From positions 1 through 12,383 of the forward strand of contig JASLGB010000090.1 in assembly GCA_030150315.1 (NCBI GenBank): a DNA stretch of 12,383 nucleotides. The letters run 5' to 3'. The DNA comes from Dokdonella sp. Its GTDB lineage: Bacteria > Pseudomonadota > Gammaproteobacteria > Xanthomonadales > Rhodanobacteraceae. Every line of letters begins with the position of its first letter. Position 1 is the stretch's first letter. Shown here piece after piece: positions 1-5,997 of this stretch. The notes below the pieces were generated by a model, which was not told the origin of the DNA, did no database searches, and saw only the letters and a program-made list of their open reading frames with translations. A program made the position numbers and the translations under genes.

Positions 1-651
1 CGCCAGATGGTGCGCGTCACGACAGCGGACTGGAATGCCAGCCAGGGCCAGCTGCAGCGGTTTGAAAAAGACGCGCACGGCTGGCGTCCGGTCGGTGCCG
101 CGTTTGCCATCGCCGTCGGCCGCAACGGCTCGGCCTGGGGGGTCGGCCTGCATGCCGCGCAAGCCGGCCCGCAGAAGCGCGAAGGCGACGGGCGCAGCCC
201 GGCCGGCGTGTTCGCGCTCGGCAGCGCGTTCGGCTACGCCGATTCCCTCACCGAGGTCTGGCCGTATGCGCCGATGAGCGCCGACCACTGGTGCATCGAC
301 GTGGACGGCTCACCGCTCTACAACCGCATCGTCGACGCGCGCGAGGTCGGCGCCGCCGCAGTAGCCGGCTCCAGCGAACCGATGCGGCTGGACCTGCACG
401 GCAACGGCGACCCGCGCTATCGGCTCGGGCTGGTGATCGAACACAACCCGCGCGGCGAACACGGCCGCGGCAGCTGCATCTTCGCGCATCTGTGGCGTAC
501 GCCGGGCGAGGCGACCGCGGGCTGCACGGCGATGGCCGATGCCGACATGGACGCACTGCTGGCCTGGCTGCAACCGGCGGCCAAACCCGTCTTCGTGCTG
601 CTGCCGCAGGCCGAATACGACCTGCTGCGCGCCCGCTGGCAACTGCCGTGA
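1..651 (+). CDS. L,D-transpeptidase-like (YkuD/ErfK family) protein, probably 5'-partial
   Basis: The reading frame is open to base 1, with an ATG at 7. The protein starts almost directly in the mature domain with no signal peptide, so the true start is probably upstream of the window. Numbering below is from the ATG at 7 (214 residues). Seen: a GDGRSPAGVF segment at about 61-70, then the catalytic block at 155-176 with GSCIFAHLW, His161 and the TAGCTAM loop holding the likely nucleophile Cys173. This is the variant catalytic motif of the YkuD-like family in which His and Cys lie close together, rather than the classic SHGCIRM. Family knowledge: such enzymes are exported and form or remodel L,D-linkages in peptidoglycan or attach proteins to it; the substrate of this subgroup is not established. 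The C-terminus (WQLP) is complete and the stop is at 649-651. The symporter gene follows after 43 bases on the same strand, so cotranscription is possible but functionally unexplained. Confidence 0.85.
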   Translation, partial: RQMVRVTTADWNASQGQLQRFEKDAHGWRPVGAAFAIAVGRNGSAWGVGLHAAQAGPQKREGDGRSPAGVFALGSAFGYADSLTEVWPYAPMSADHWCIDVDGSPLYNRIVDAREVGAAAVAGSSEPMRLDLHGNGDPRYRLGLVIEHNPRGEHGRGSCIFAHLWRTPGEATAGCTAMADADMDALLAWLQPAAKPVFVLLPQAEYDLLRARWQLP

Positions 652-694
652 CACCGCATCGCTCCGTCTTCTCCACTCCTCACGGCACCCATCC

Positions 695-1975
695 ATGTCC
701 TCGACTGCGCGCATCCTGGCCGGCCTGATCGCCGGAGCCGCCACCGGCCTGCTTCTGGCCTGGTACGACCCCGCCCTCGGCGCGCGCGCCGCCGATATCG
801 CGCAACCGGTCGGCCGGCTGTGGCTGAACGCGTTGCAGATGACCGTCGTGCCACTGGTGCTCGCACTGGTCATTGTCGGCATCGGTGCGGCCAGCGACGC
901 CGCCGCCTCGGGCCGCACCGCACGCCGCGCTCTGGCCGTGTTCGCGGTACTGCTCAGTGCCGGGGCGGCGCTGATGGCTCTGCTCGCACCGCGGCTGCTG
1001 TCGCTGCTGCCGCGCGATGCCGAAACGGTCGACGCCTTGCGCGCGGCGATCGCGCCAAGCGGAGCGCCCGCCGTGCCTCCCGGCTTTGGCGAATGGCTGG
1101 CCGGGGTGGTGCCCGCCAATGCGATCGCGGCCGCGGCGCAAAGCGCGATGCTGCCGCTGGTCGTGTTCGCGCTGTTCTTCGGCTTCGCGCTGACGCGGAT
1201 CGACGCCGCGCAGCGCGAGCGTCTGCTCGGGCTGTTCCAGGCGCTGGCGGACACCATGATCGTGATCGTGCGCTGGGTGCTGTGGGCCGCGCCGCTCGGC
1301 GTGTTCGCGCTGGTGCTTGCGGTCTGCGCGCGTTCCGGCCACGGCGTGATCGGCGCGCTCGGCGGCTACATCGCGATGCAATGCACCATGTACCTGCTCG
1401 CGATCGCCCTGCTCTACCCGCTCGCACACCTGCTCGGTGGACAGCCACTGCGCCGCTTTGCCAGCGGCATCCTGCCGGCGCAGATCGTCGCCGCCAGCAC
1501 GCAGTCCTCGCTCGCGTCGCTGCCGGCGATGATCGAGTCGGCCACCGTGCGCCTCGGCCATCCGAAACGGATCGCCGCGCTGGTGCTGCCGATGGCGGTG
1601 TCGCTGTTCCGCCTGACCAGCCCGATGCAGTACATCGGCTCGGCGGTATTCGTCGCCTGGATCTACGGCATCGACGTGCCGGCTGCGCAACTGGCCGCCG
1701 GCGCCGCGCTGGCGGTCGTCATCAGCCTCGGCTCGGTCGGCCTGCCCGGCCAGGTCAGCTTCATGGCGACGACGATGCCGGTCACTTCGGCGATGGGCCT
1801 GCCGCTGGAGCCGCTGGCCCTGCTGCTGGCGGTCGACACGATTCCCGATGTGTTCGCCACGGTGGGCAATGTCAGCGGCGACCTGACCGCTTCCAGCATT
1901 GTCACGCGCCTCGACGCAGGCGATGCCGAAGCAATGCCCGGCGCGGATCCGGCCACGCCGCGCCCGTCGGCCTGA
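695..1975 (+). CDS. Dicarboxylate/amino acid:cation symporter family protein (divergent DAACS transporter)
   Basis: A 426-residue inner-membrane transporter of the sodium:dicarboxylate symporter fold. Hydrophobic segments run throughout. The HP1-like hairpin reads AASTQSSLASLPAM (266-279), and the TM8 region ends in NVSGDLT (392-398), as in GltPh/GltP/DctA relatives. Odd: the TM7 cation-site motif NMDGT is absent; the equivalent stretch reads FRLTSP (305-310). The TM8 segment reads DTIPDVFAT (381-389), so the arginine that holds the substrate side-chain carboxylate in GltPh is replaced by Ala. The fold is clear, but the usual Na+/glutamate/C4-dicarboxylate chemistry is doubtful and the substrate is unknown. 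The start at 695 was chosen because MSSTARILAGLI leads straight into TM1; the frame opens earlier (539), but that would put a non-homologous extension inside the upstream gene. No strong ribosome binding site is visible. The hydrophilic C-terminal tail (407-426) is short. Confidence 0.85.
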   Translation: MSSTARILAGLIAGAATGLLLAWYDPALGARAADIAQPVGRLWLNALQMTVVPLVLALVIVGIGAASDAAASGRTARRALAVFAVLLSAGAALMALLAPRLLSLLPRDAETVDALRAAIAPSGAPAVPPGFGEWLAGVVPANAIAAAAQSAMLPLVVFALFFGFALTRIDAAQRERLLGLFQALADTMIVIVRWVLWAAPLGVFALVLAVCARSGHGVIGALGGYIAMQCTMYLLAIALLYPLAHLLGGQPLRRFASGILPAQIVAASTQSSLASLPAMIESATVRLGHPKRIAALVLPMAVSLFRLTSPMQYIGSAVFVAWIYGIDVPAAQLAAGAALAVVISLGSVGLPGQVSFMATTMPVTSAMGLPLEPLALLLAVDTIPDVFATVGNVSGDLTASSIVTRLDAGDAEAMPGADPATPRPSA

Positions 1976-1977
1976 AT

Positions 1978-2031
1978 CCCGCCTGCGGGTTCGTTCGATG
2001 GGAATGCCCGCAGCGCAATGGCGTGCGGGCA
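1978..2031 (+). terminator. Two hairpins after the symporter gene, candidate terminator
   Basis: Two bases after the symporter stop, CCCGC (1978-1982) pairs with GCGGG (1985-1989) across a 2-base gap and is followed by TTCGTT. A second perfect 8-bp stem, TGCCCGCA (2005-2012) with TGCGGGCA (2024-2031), lies just beyond. There is no true U-tract. Position between convergent genes supports a termination role, which is inferred. Confidence 0.4.
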
Positions 2032-2064
2032 AGAAAGGACGGCGCGAAAGCTCCGGCGCCGCTT

Positions 2065-2084
2065 CCGCCCCGCTGCCGGGGCGG
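2065..2084 (-). terminator. GC-rich hairpin after ssb, candidate terminator
   Basis: CCGCCCCG (2065-2072) pairs perfectly with CGGGGCGG (2077-2084) around a 4-base loop. On the minus strand it starts 11 bases after the ssb stop codon. It lacks a U-tract. With the hairpins at 1978-2031 it fills most of the gap between the convergent symporter and ssb genes. Confidence 0.45.
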
Positions 2085-2095
2085 CAGGACAGATG

Positions 2096-2686
2096 TCAGA
2101 ACGGGATATCGTCGTCCGAGAAATCGTCCATCGGCGGCGGCTGCCGCGACGGTGCGTTCTGCTGCTGCGGCGCGCGCGAAGGGGCGCCGGAGCGCTCGCC
2201 ACGCGAGTAGCCACCACCACCGCCACCGCCGCCACGCGAATAGCCGCCGTCGTCGCCGCCGGACTGGCCACCGCCACGCGAATAACCACCGCCCTCTCCA
2301 CCGCCGCGCGAATAGCCGCCACCGCCGCCACCTTCGCCGCCACCCGCGCCACCGCCGCCGAGCATCTGCATCTCGTTGGCGACGATATCGGTGGTGTAGC
2401 GCTCGATGCCTTCCTTGTCGGTGTACTTGTTCGTGCGCAGCGAGCCTTCGATGTAGACCTGACGGCCCTTCTTCAGATACTCGCCAGCGATCTCGCCGAG
2501 CTTGCCGAACAGCACCACGCGGTGCCATTCGGTGCGTTCCTGATTCTCGCCGGTCTGCTTGTCGCGCCACTGTTCCGAAGTCGCGAGACGGATATTGGTG
2601 ATCGCGCCGCCGTTGGTGGTGTAGCGCGTCTCGGGGGCGGCGCCGAGGTTGCCGACCAGGATGACCTTGTTAATGCCGAGTGCCAT
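2096..2686 (-). CDS. ssb: Single-stranded DNA-binding protein
   Basis: 196 residues. The N-terminal OB fold (about 1-109) opens with GINKVILVGNLG (4-15), followed by QERTEWHRVVLFGKLGEIAGEY (49-70) and YTTDIVANEMQML, all typical of bacterial SSB. A disordered linker (about 110-185) is rich in Gly and carries four copies of GGYSRG with tyrosines at 125, 135, 149 and 160, then a Gln/Pro-rich stretch. The C-terminus is the acidic tip DDFSDDDIPF, which in the family recruits replication and repair partners such as exonuclease I, RecO, RecQ and PriA. Family role: a tetramer that coats single-stranded DNA during replication, repair and recombination. The ATG (2684-2686) is fixed by the conserved N-terminus; residue 3 is Leu where many relatives have Arg. 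It is probably transcribed from its own promoter in the 178-base gap after the mscS-like gene. Confidence 0.98.
   Translation of the reverse strand: MALGINKVILVGNLGAAPETRYTTNGGAITNIRLATSEQWRDKQTGENQERTEWHRVVLFGKLGEIAGEYLKKGRQVYIEGSLRTNKYTDKEGIERYTTDIVANEMQMLGGGGAGGGEGGGGGGYSRGGGEGGGYSRGGGQSGGDDGGYSRGGGGGGGGYSRGERSGAPSRAPQQQNAPSRQPPPMDDFSDDDIPF
2192..2359 (-). repeat. Gly-rich GGYSRG repeat tract in the SSB linker
   Basis: This stretch encodes SSB residues 110-165: four GGYSRG units separated by Gly runs with Glu, Gln-Ser and Asp-Asp interruptions. At the DNA level it is an imperfect repeat of codons for Gly-Gly-Tyr-Ser-Arg-Gly embedded in GGC/GGT-type runs, read on the minus strand. The unit spacing is irregular (tyrosines 10, 14 and 11 residues apart), so it is a degenerate intragenic repeat and not a CRISPR array. 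Length variation by slippage between strains is plausible but inferred. Confidence 0.8.
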
Positions 2687-2722
2687 GGATGCTCTGCCAT
2701 CAAACTGAAGGGAACGGCGCCC

Positions 2723-2731
2723 AGTATCGCA
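2723..2731 (-). promoter_or_regulatory. Candidate extended -10 for ssb
   Basis: On the minus strand TGC-GATACT matches an extended -10 element (TGn plus a TATAAT-like hexamer). It lies about 37 bases upstream of the ssb ATG. A TTGACC hexamer is only 7 bases further upstream (2736-2741), too close to be its -35. Assignment rests on the match and position alone. Confidence 0.35.
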
Positions 2732-2808
2732 TGCCGGTCAAGGCGCGGAACCGCCCGCCCGGCGCGCCCGAGCGTGCGCCGATGCTGCCGCCGGGCGTCG
2801 GCCGTCAT

Positions 2809-2838
2809 CACGGCGCCGTGCCGGAAAACCCGCCGGCA
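2809..2838 (-). terminator. Palindromes downstream of the mscS-like gene, possible terminator
   Basis: TGCCGG (2819-2824) and CCGGCA (2833-2838) form a 6-bp stem with an 8-base loop, and overlap by two bases a perfect 12-bp palindrome CACGGCGCCGTG (2809-2820). They begin 27 bases after the stop of the mscS-like gene in its direction of reading. No U-tract follows. They could end that transcript or act as an attenuating structure ahead of ssb. Confidence 0.25.
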
Positions 2839-2864
2839 GCGGCTTGTCGATCCGCGAAAACCGC

Positions 2865-3452
2865 TCAGCCGTGGCGGTCGCCGGCGTCGACCAGGGCGCC
2901 GTGCGCGATGCCCATGCCGTCTTGCGACCAGCGCCGTGTGCTGCGCTGGAAGAACAGGTTGTTGGGCACCTGCAGCGTGGTTCCGCCTTCTTCCAGCAGG
3001 GTCGTGTAGACCATGTTGATGTCGACCACCCGTCCTTTCAGGCCGGGTTTCTCCCCGTTTTCCAACAGTTCGATGCGGTCGTGCAGGCGGAACGGGCGCA
3101 TGACCACGATCAGCAGCGTGCAGAACAGGTTCGACAGCACGCTCCAGGCCGCGAAGAAGGCGACCGCGCCGACCGCGGCAAAACCGGTGAATGCCGTCCA
3201 CAGGACCGCGCCGGAGACGCCGAAGATCTGCAGGATCGCGAACAGCGCCGCGACGTTGACGAAGGTGGCCGCCACGCGCAGCGGCACCGCCATCATCTTG
3301 TCCGAAAGCTGGTAGCGCTCGCGCAGGCGCGCCGCGAGCCCGCGCACGAGGCGGCGGATCAGCCACACCAGCAACAGGACCAGCGCGACCAGCGCGACGG
3401 TGTGCAGCATGTCCAGCCAGGGCCGGACCCATTCGGGCAGGGAAATCGTCAT
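2865..3452 (-). CDS. Short MscS-like mechanosensitive channel protein
   Basis: 195 residues. Seen: one N-terminal hydrophobic helix (about 17-36) ending in an Arg-rich stretch, a second membrane region (about 57-87), then a TM3-like segment GAVAFFAAWSVLSNLFCTLLIVVMRPF (95-121), which matches the pore helix and RPF junction of MscS. The beta-domain follows, with GRVVDINMVYTTL (140-152) and LQVPNN (160-165, usually PNG/PNS). The protein then stops, so the C-terminal alpha/beta cage domain of E. coli MscS (about 286 residues) is lacking. Family role: an inner-membrane channel that opens under membrane tension to release solutes during hypo-osmotic shock. It is clearly MscS-superfamily, but whether this minimal form gates like MscS cannot be told. 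Start at ATG 3450-3452; no strong ribosome binding site. It is divergent from ispB across 146 bases. Confidence 0.85.
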   Translation of the reverse strand: MTISLPEWVRPWLDMLHTVALVALVLLLVWLIRRLVRGLAARLRERYQLSDKMMAVPLRVAATFVNVAALFAILQIFGVSGAVLWTAFTGFAAVGAVAFFAAWSVLSNLFCTLLIVVMRPFRLHDRIELLENGEKPGLKGRVVDINMVYTTLLEEGGTTLQVPNNLFFQRSTRRWSQDGMGIAHGALVDAGDRHG

Positions 3453-3560
3453 CGCTGGCGCATCGGCGTCGGAAAACGCCCGATTCTACCCGTCTCGCCC
3501 GCTCCTGCCGCCAAGCCGCGGCTGCGACGAGATGACGGCATCCGAAAGGAGACCGACCGC

Positions 3561-3566
3561 TATACT
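3561..3566 (+). promoter_or_regulatory. Candidate -10 box of ispB
   Basis: TATACT matches the sigma-70 -10 consensus in 5 of 6 positions and lies 32 bases upstream of the ispB ATG at 3599. No convincing -35 was seen about 17 bases upstream. A start of transcription near 3573 would leave a short leader of about 26 bases. Confidence 0.4.
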
Positions 3567-3598
3567 TGCGCCCCTTCGTTCACAGCCATGCCCGCCCG

Positions 3599-4600
3599 AT
3601 GTCCGCTGCTCCGCTCGCTCCCTCCCGCATCGAACGCTTCGCCGACGTGCAGGCCCTGGCCGGCCACGACATGGCGGCGGTCGACGCGCTCATCCGCTCG
3701 CGGCTGGCGTCGGACGTGGTCCTGATCAACCAGATCGGCGAACACATCGTCGGCGGCGGCGGCAAGCGGCTGCGCCCGATGCTGCATGTGCTGGCAGCGC
3801 GCGCGGCCGGCTACGACGGTGTCCAGCACGCGCAGCTCGCGGCGGTGATCGAGTTCATCCATACCTCGACCCTGCTGCACGACGATGTGGTGGACGAGTC
3901 GGACCTGCGTCGCGGCCGCAAGACCGCAAACGCGGTATGGGGCAATGCCGCCAGCGTGCTGGTCGGCGATTTCCTCTACTCGCGCTCGTTCCAGATGATG
4001 GTGGAGCTGGACAGCATGCACGTCATGCGCATCCTCGCCGACACCACCAACCGCATCGCAGAAGGCGAGGTGCTGCAGTTGCTAAACATCGGCAACCCGG
4101 ACACGACCGAACGCGCCTATCTGGATGTGATCGAGCGCAAGACCGCGGTGCTGTTTTCGGCCGCGACGCGCCTCGGCGCGGTGCTGGCGAACCTGCCGCG
4201 CGAGCAGGAAGACGCGCTCGCACGCTACGGCATGGACTTGGGTTATGCGTTCCAGATTGCCGACGACGTGCTCGATTACGCCTCCGACGCCGGCACGCTC
4301 GGCAAGAACATCGGCGACGACCTGGCCGAGGGCAAGCCGACGCTGCCGCTGATTCTTGCGATCGAGCGCGGCACGCCGGCGCAGGCCGCGATGCTGAAGC
4401 AGGCGATCCAGTCCGGCGGCCTCGATGCCCTCGACGAAGTGCTGGCCGCGATCCACGCGACCGATGCGCTCGACGCCTCGCGCGAACGCGCGCACGCGTA
4501 CGCCGACTCCGCACGCGAAGCGCTGGCGCGGCTGCCGCGCTCGCCGGCGCGCGATGCGCTGGGCGTGCTGGCCGACTACGCGGTCGATCGCGCACTCTGA
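3599..4600 (+). CDS. ispB: Octaprenyl/polyprenyl diphosphate synthase
   Basis: 333 residues, the usual length for IspB. All trans-prenyltransferase landmarks are present. These are GGGKRLRPM (53-61), the first aspartate-rich motif in LLHDDVVDESDLRRG (92-106, with D95, D96 and D99), GNAASVLVGDF (115-125), AEGEVLQLLN (154-163), the second aspartate motif FQIADDVLDY (218-227), and GKNIGDDLAEGKPTLPL (235-251). The enzyme adds isopentenyl units to farnesyl diphosphate to build the long prenyl tail of ubiquinone; chain length (C40 expected in this group) cannot be read directly. ATG 3599 was chosen because it gives MSAAPLAPSRIERF with the family's N-terminus. An in-frame TTG at 3566 would overlap the probable -10 box, and the ATG at 3588 is out of frame. 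No Shine-Dalgarno is obvious. Convergent with the hydrolase gene downstream. Confidence 0.96.
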   Translation: MSAAPLAPSRIERFADVQALAGHDMAAVDALIRSRLASDVVLINQIGEHIVGGGGKRLRPMLHVLAARAAGYDGVQHAQLAAVIEFIHTSTLLHDDVVDESDLRRGRKTANAVWGNAASVLVGDFLYSRSFQMMVELDSMHVMRILADTTNRIAEGEVLQLLNIGNPDTTERAYLDVIERKTAVLFSAATRLGAVLANLPREQEDALARYGMDLGYAFQIADDVLDYASDAGTLGKNIGDDLAEGKPTLPLILAIERGTPAQAAMLKQAIQSGGLDALDEVLAAIHATDALDASRERAHAYADSAREALARLPRSPARDALGVLADYAVDRAL

Positions 4601-4604
4601 AAGC

Positions 4605-4622
4605 GCGGGGCGGCCGCCCCGC
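4605..4622. terminator. Perfect 18-bp palindrome between convergent genes, candidate bidirectional terminator
   Basis: GCGGGGCGG followed directly by its exact reverse complement CCGCCCCGC. It begins 4 bases after the ispB stop and ends 8 bases before the stop of the opposing hydrolase gene. There is no spacer and no U-tract on either strand, so a folded RNA would need to open a few central bases as loop. It contains an 8-bp GCGGCCGC core. Position favours a shared terminator. Confidence 0.5.
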
Positions 4623-4630
4623 CCACCTTC

Positions 4631-5422
4631 CTACTTGCCGAACGCCTCGGCGAAGAACGCGCGCATCTGCGCGAACGCCCGCGTCGCCGTGCGCTCGTCG
4701 TACTTGCAGCCCGGCGTCGAACCGTCGGCGCTCGGCACGGCGAAACAATGCACCGCGCCGCCATAACTCAGGAACTGCCAATCCGCCCTGGCCTCGCGCA
4801 TTTCCTTCTGGAACGCGGCGATCTGCTCCGGCGACTCGAACACGTCGTCGGCGCCATGCAGTACCAGCACGCGCGCCTTGATGTCGTCCTTGAACGCGGA
4901 ATCGGCAGACAGGTTGCCGTGGAACGAGACCACGCCGGCAACATCGGCACCGCTGCGCGCGAGGTCGAGCGACGCCGCGCCGCCGAAGCAGAAACCGAAC
5001 GCGCCCCAATGGCGGCCGTCGAGCGGCGCCTTGCCCTTCTGTGCCTTGAGTTGCGCCAACGCGGCATGGATGCGTGCGCGCAGCGTCGCGCGGTCGGCGT
5101 ACAACGCCTTCGTCGCCTTGCCGGCTTCATCCGCATTCTTCGGGCGCAGCGCCGTGCCATAGACGTCGGCGACGAGGATCACGTAGTCCTTGCCGGCGAC
5201 CTGTTTGGCCAGCGCGAGATTGTCCGGCGTGATGCCGAGCCAATCGGGCGTCATCACCAGGCCGGGTCGCGGCGTCTTCAGCGCATCGTCGTAGACCAGC
5301 ACGCTCTGCATCTTCGTGCCGGCGACGTCGTAGTCGATCGGCTGCGTCACCATCGCCGCGCGGGACCACGGCGAGAGCGGCAGCGTGCACAGCAGGAGAA
5401 ACGCGAACAGGCGCATACGCAT
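4631..5422 (-). CDS. Exported dienelactone hydrolase family protein
   Basis: 263 residues with an alpha/beta-hydrolase fold of the DLH family. The triad is readable: nucleophile Cys145 in GFCFGG (143-148), an acid at Asp192 or Asp193 in LHGADD, and His225 in GGAVHCF. GLVMTPDWLG (54-63) matches the oxyanion-side strand of the family. Residues 1-23 look like a signal peptide (MRMR, a Leu/Phe-rich core, then SRAA), so the protein is probably periplasmic, unlike the cytoplasmic chlorocatechol-pathway enzymes. Family chemistry is hydrolysis of dienelactones or other small esters and lactones; the substrate here is unknown, and no catechol-pathway gene is nearby. The start at 5422 has AAGGAA (5430-5435) 7 bases upstream; a second ATG at 5416 is possible. 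It is divergent from the cytochrome c' gene, with 111 bases shared between their promoters. Confidence 0.9.
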   Translation of the reverse strand: MRMRLFAFLLLCTLPLSPWSRAAMVTQPIDYDVAGTKMQSVLVYDDALKTPRPGLVMTPDWLGITPDNLALAKQVAGKDYVILVADVYGTALRPKNADEAGKATKALYADRATLRARIHAALAQLKAQKGKAPLDGRHWGAFGFCFGGAASLDLARSGADVAGVVSFHGNLSADSAFKDDIKARVLVLHGADDVFESPEQIAAFQKEMREARADWQFLSYGGAVHCFAVPSADGSTPGCKYDERTATRAFAQMRAFFAEAFGK

Positions 5423-5429
5423 GGCGGCT

Positions 5430-5435
5430 TTCCTT
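5430..5435 (-). promoter_or_regulatory. Ribosome binding site of the dienelactone hydrolase gene
   Basis: AAGGAA on the minus strand, 7 bases before the ATG at 5422. It supports that start over the ATG at 5416, which would place the spacing at 13. Confidence 0.6.
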
Positions 5436-5454
5436 CTGGTTGCGAAGCCGATCC

Positions 5455-5460
5455 ATCATA
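5455..5460 (-). promoter_or_regulatory. Candidate -10 box of the dienelactone hydrolase gene
   Basis: TATGAT on the minus strand matches the -10 consensus in 5 of 6 positions, about 32 bases upstream of the ATG. No good -35 hexamer is seen at 16-18 bases spacing. Confidence 0.35.
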
Positions 5461-5473
5461 AACCTTCGGCCCA

Positions 5474-5503
5474 TTCAGCGATGCGCAACGCCGCTGCTAA
5501 ACT
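5474..5503 (+). promoter_or_regulatory. Candidate promoter of the cytochrome c' gene
   Basis: An extended -10, TGC-TAAACT (5495-5503), lies about 30 bases before the ATG. An 18-base spacer separates the TAAACT hexamer from a weak -35 candidate TTCAGC (5474-5479). It sits back-to-back with the probable promoter of the divergent hydrolase gene. Confidence 0.35.
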
Positions 5504-5521
5504 CCGGCGGAACGATCCAGC

Positions 5522-5527
5522 CCAGGA
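5522..5527 (+). promoter_or_regulatory. Ribosome binding site of the cytochrome c' gene
   Basis: CAGGAG lies 6 bases before the ATG at 5534, a near-ideal Shine-Dalgarno that fixes the start. Confidence 0.7.
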
Positions 5528-5533
5528 GTTTCC

Positions 5534-5989
5534 ATGCGACTTGCCACTTTCGGTTTTGCTTTTGCCAGCCTGCTGGCCGGCACGACCATCGCCTCCGCCG
5601 CCGCCAAGCCGGAAGACGCGATCCGCTACCGCCAGGCCGCCTACACGATGATCGGCTGGAATTTCGGCAGCATGGGCGAGATGGTCAAGGGCAAGACCGC
5701 CTGGGATTCGGCCGCATTCGCCCGCCACGCCGAGCGCATCGGCGCGCTTGCGCCGCAGGTGCCGGAAGGCTTCCCGGCCGGCTCCGACACAGGCGCCAAG
5801 ACCGGCGCCAAGGCGGAGATCTGGAAGGACGGCGCCGACTTCAAGGCGAAGATGGACGACTTCATCCAGCAATCGCAGGCACTGGCCTCGGTGTCCCGCG
5901 AGGGCGACGAAAAAGCGATGAAGGCGCAGTTCGTGAAAACCGCCGAAACCTGCAAGGCCTGCCACCAGAAGTACCGCGCCCGCGACTGA
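5534..5989 (+). CDS. Cytochrome c' (class II c-type cytochrome)
   Basis: 151 residues. A signal peptide (1 to about 22, ending IASA) directs it to the periplasm. The mature part is a four-helix-bundle cytochrome c' with its haem-attachment motif near the C-terminus, CKACH (140-144), where His144 is the proximal haem ligand. Family features seen: DAIRYRQAAYTMIGWNFGSMGEMVKG near the start of the mature chain, and the QVPEGFPAGSDTG turn. In this family the distal haem face is usually uncoordinated and can bind NO or CO; roles in NO tolerance or electron transfer are known for relatives but not shown here. It converges with a cytochrome b561 gene, with only 8 bases between stops, suggesting a shared redox function though the two lie on opposite strands. 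Confidence 0.95.
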   Translation: MRLATFGFAFASLLAGTTIASAAAKPEDAIRYRQAAYTMIGWNFGSMGEMVKGKTAWDSAAFARHAERIGALAPQVPEGFPAGSDTGAKTGAKAEIWKDGADFKAKMDDFIQQSQALASVSREGDEKAMKAQFVKTAETCKACHQKYRARD

Positions 5990-5997
5990 CGCCGCAT

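Noticed and set aside
539..694. Longer N-terminus for the symporter, starting at 539
   Set aside because: The extra 52 residues would overlap the L,D-transpeptidase gene and are Cys/Pro/Arg-rich, unlike a transporter N-terminus. The ATG at 695 leads directly into TM1.
680..2032. A 450-codon minus-strand open frame opposite the symporter
   Set aside because: His/Arg/Gln-rich antisense translation of a transporter; no family features.
2192..2359. CRISPR-like repeats
   Set aside because: The repeats are degenerate, irregularly spaced and in frame within ssb. They encode the Gly-rich linker, and there are no unique spacers of constant length.
820..2601. A 593-codon plus-strand frame crossing the symporter and ssb
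   Set aside because: It runs out of frame through one real gene and antisense through another; Arg-rich and without domains.
2736..2741. TTGACC as a -35 box for ssb
   Set aside because: Only 7 bases separate it from the GATACT hexamer, too short for a sigma-70 promoter spacer.
3566..3598. TTG at 3566 as the ispB start
   Set aside because: It overlaps the probable -10 box and adds 11 residues not typical of the family; ATG 3599 fits IspB better.
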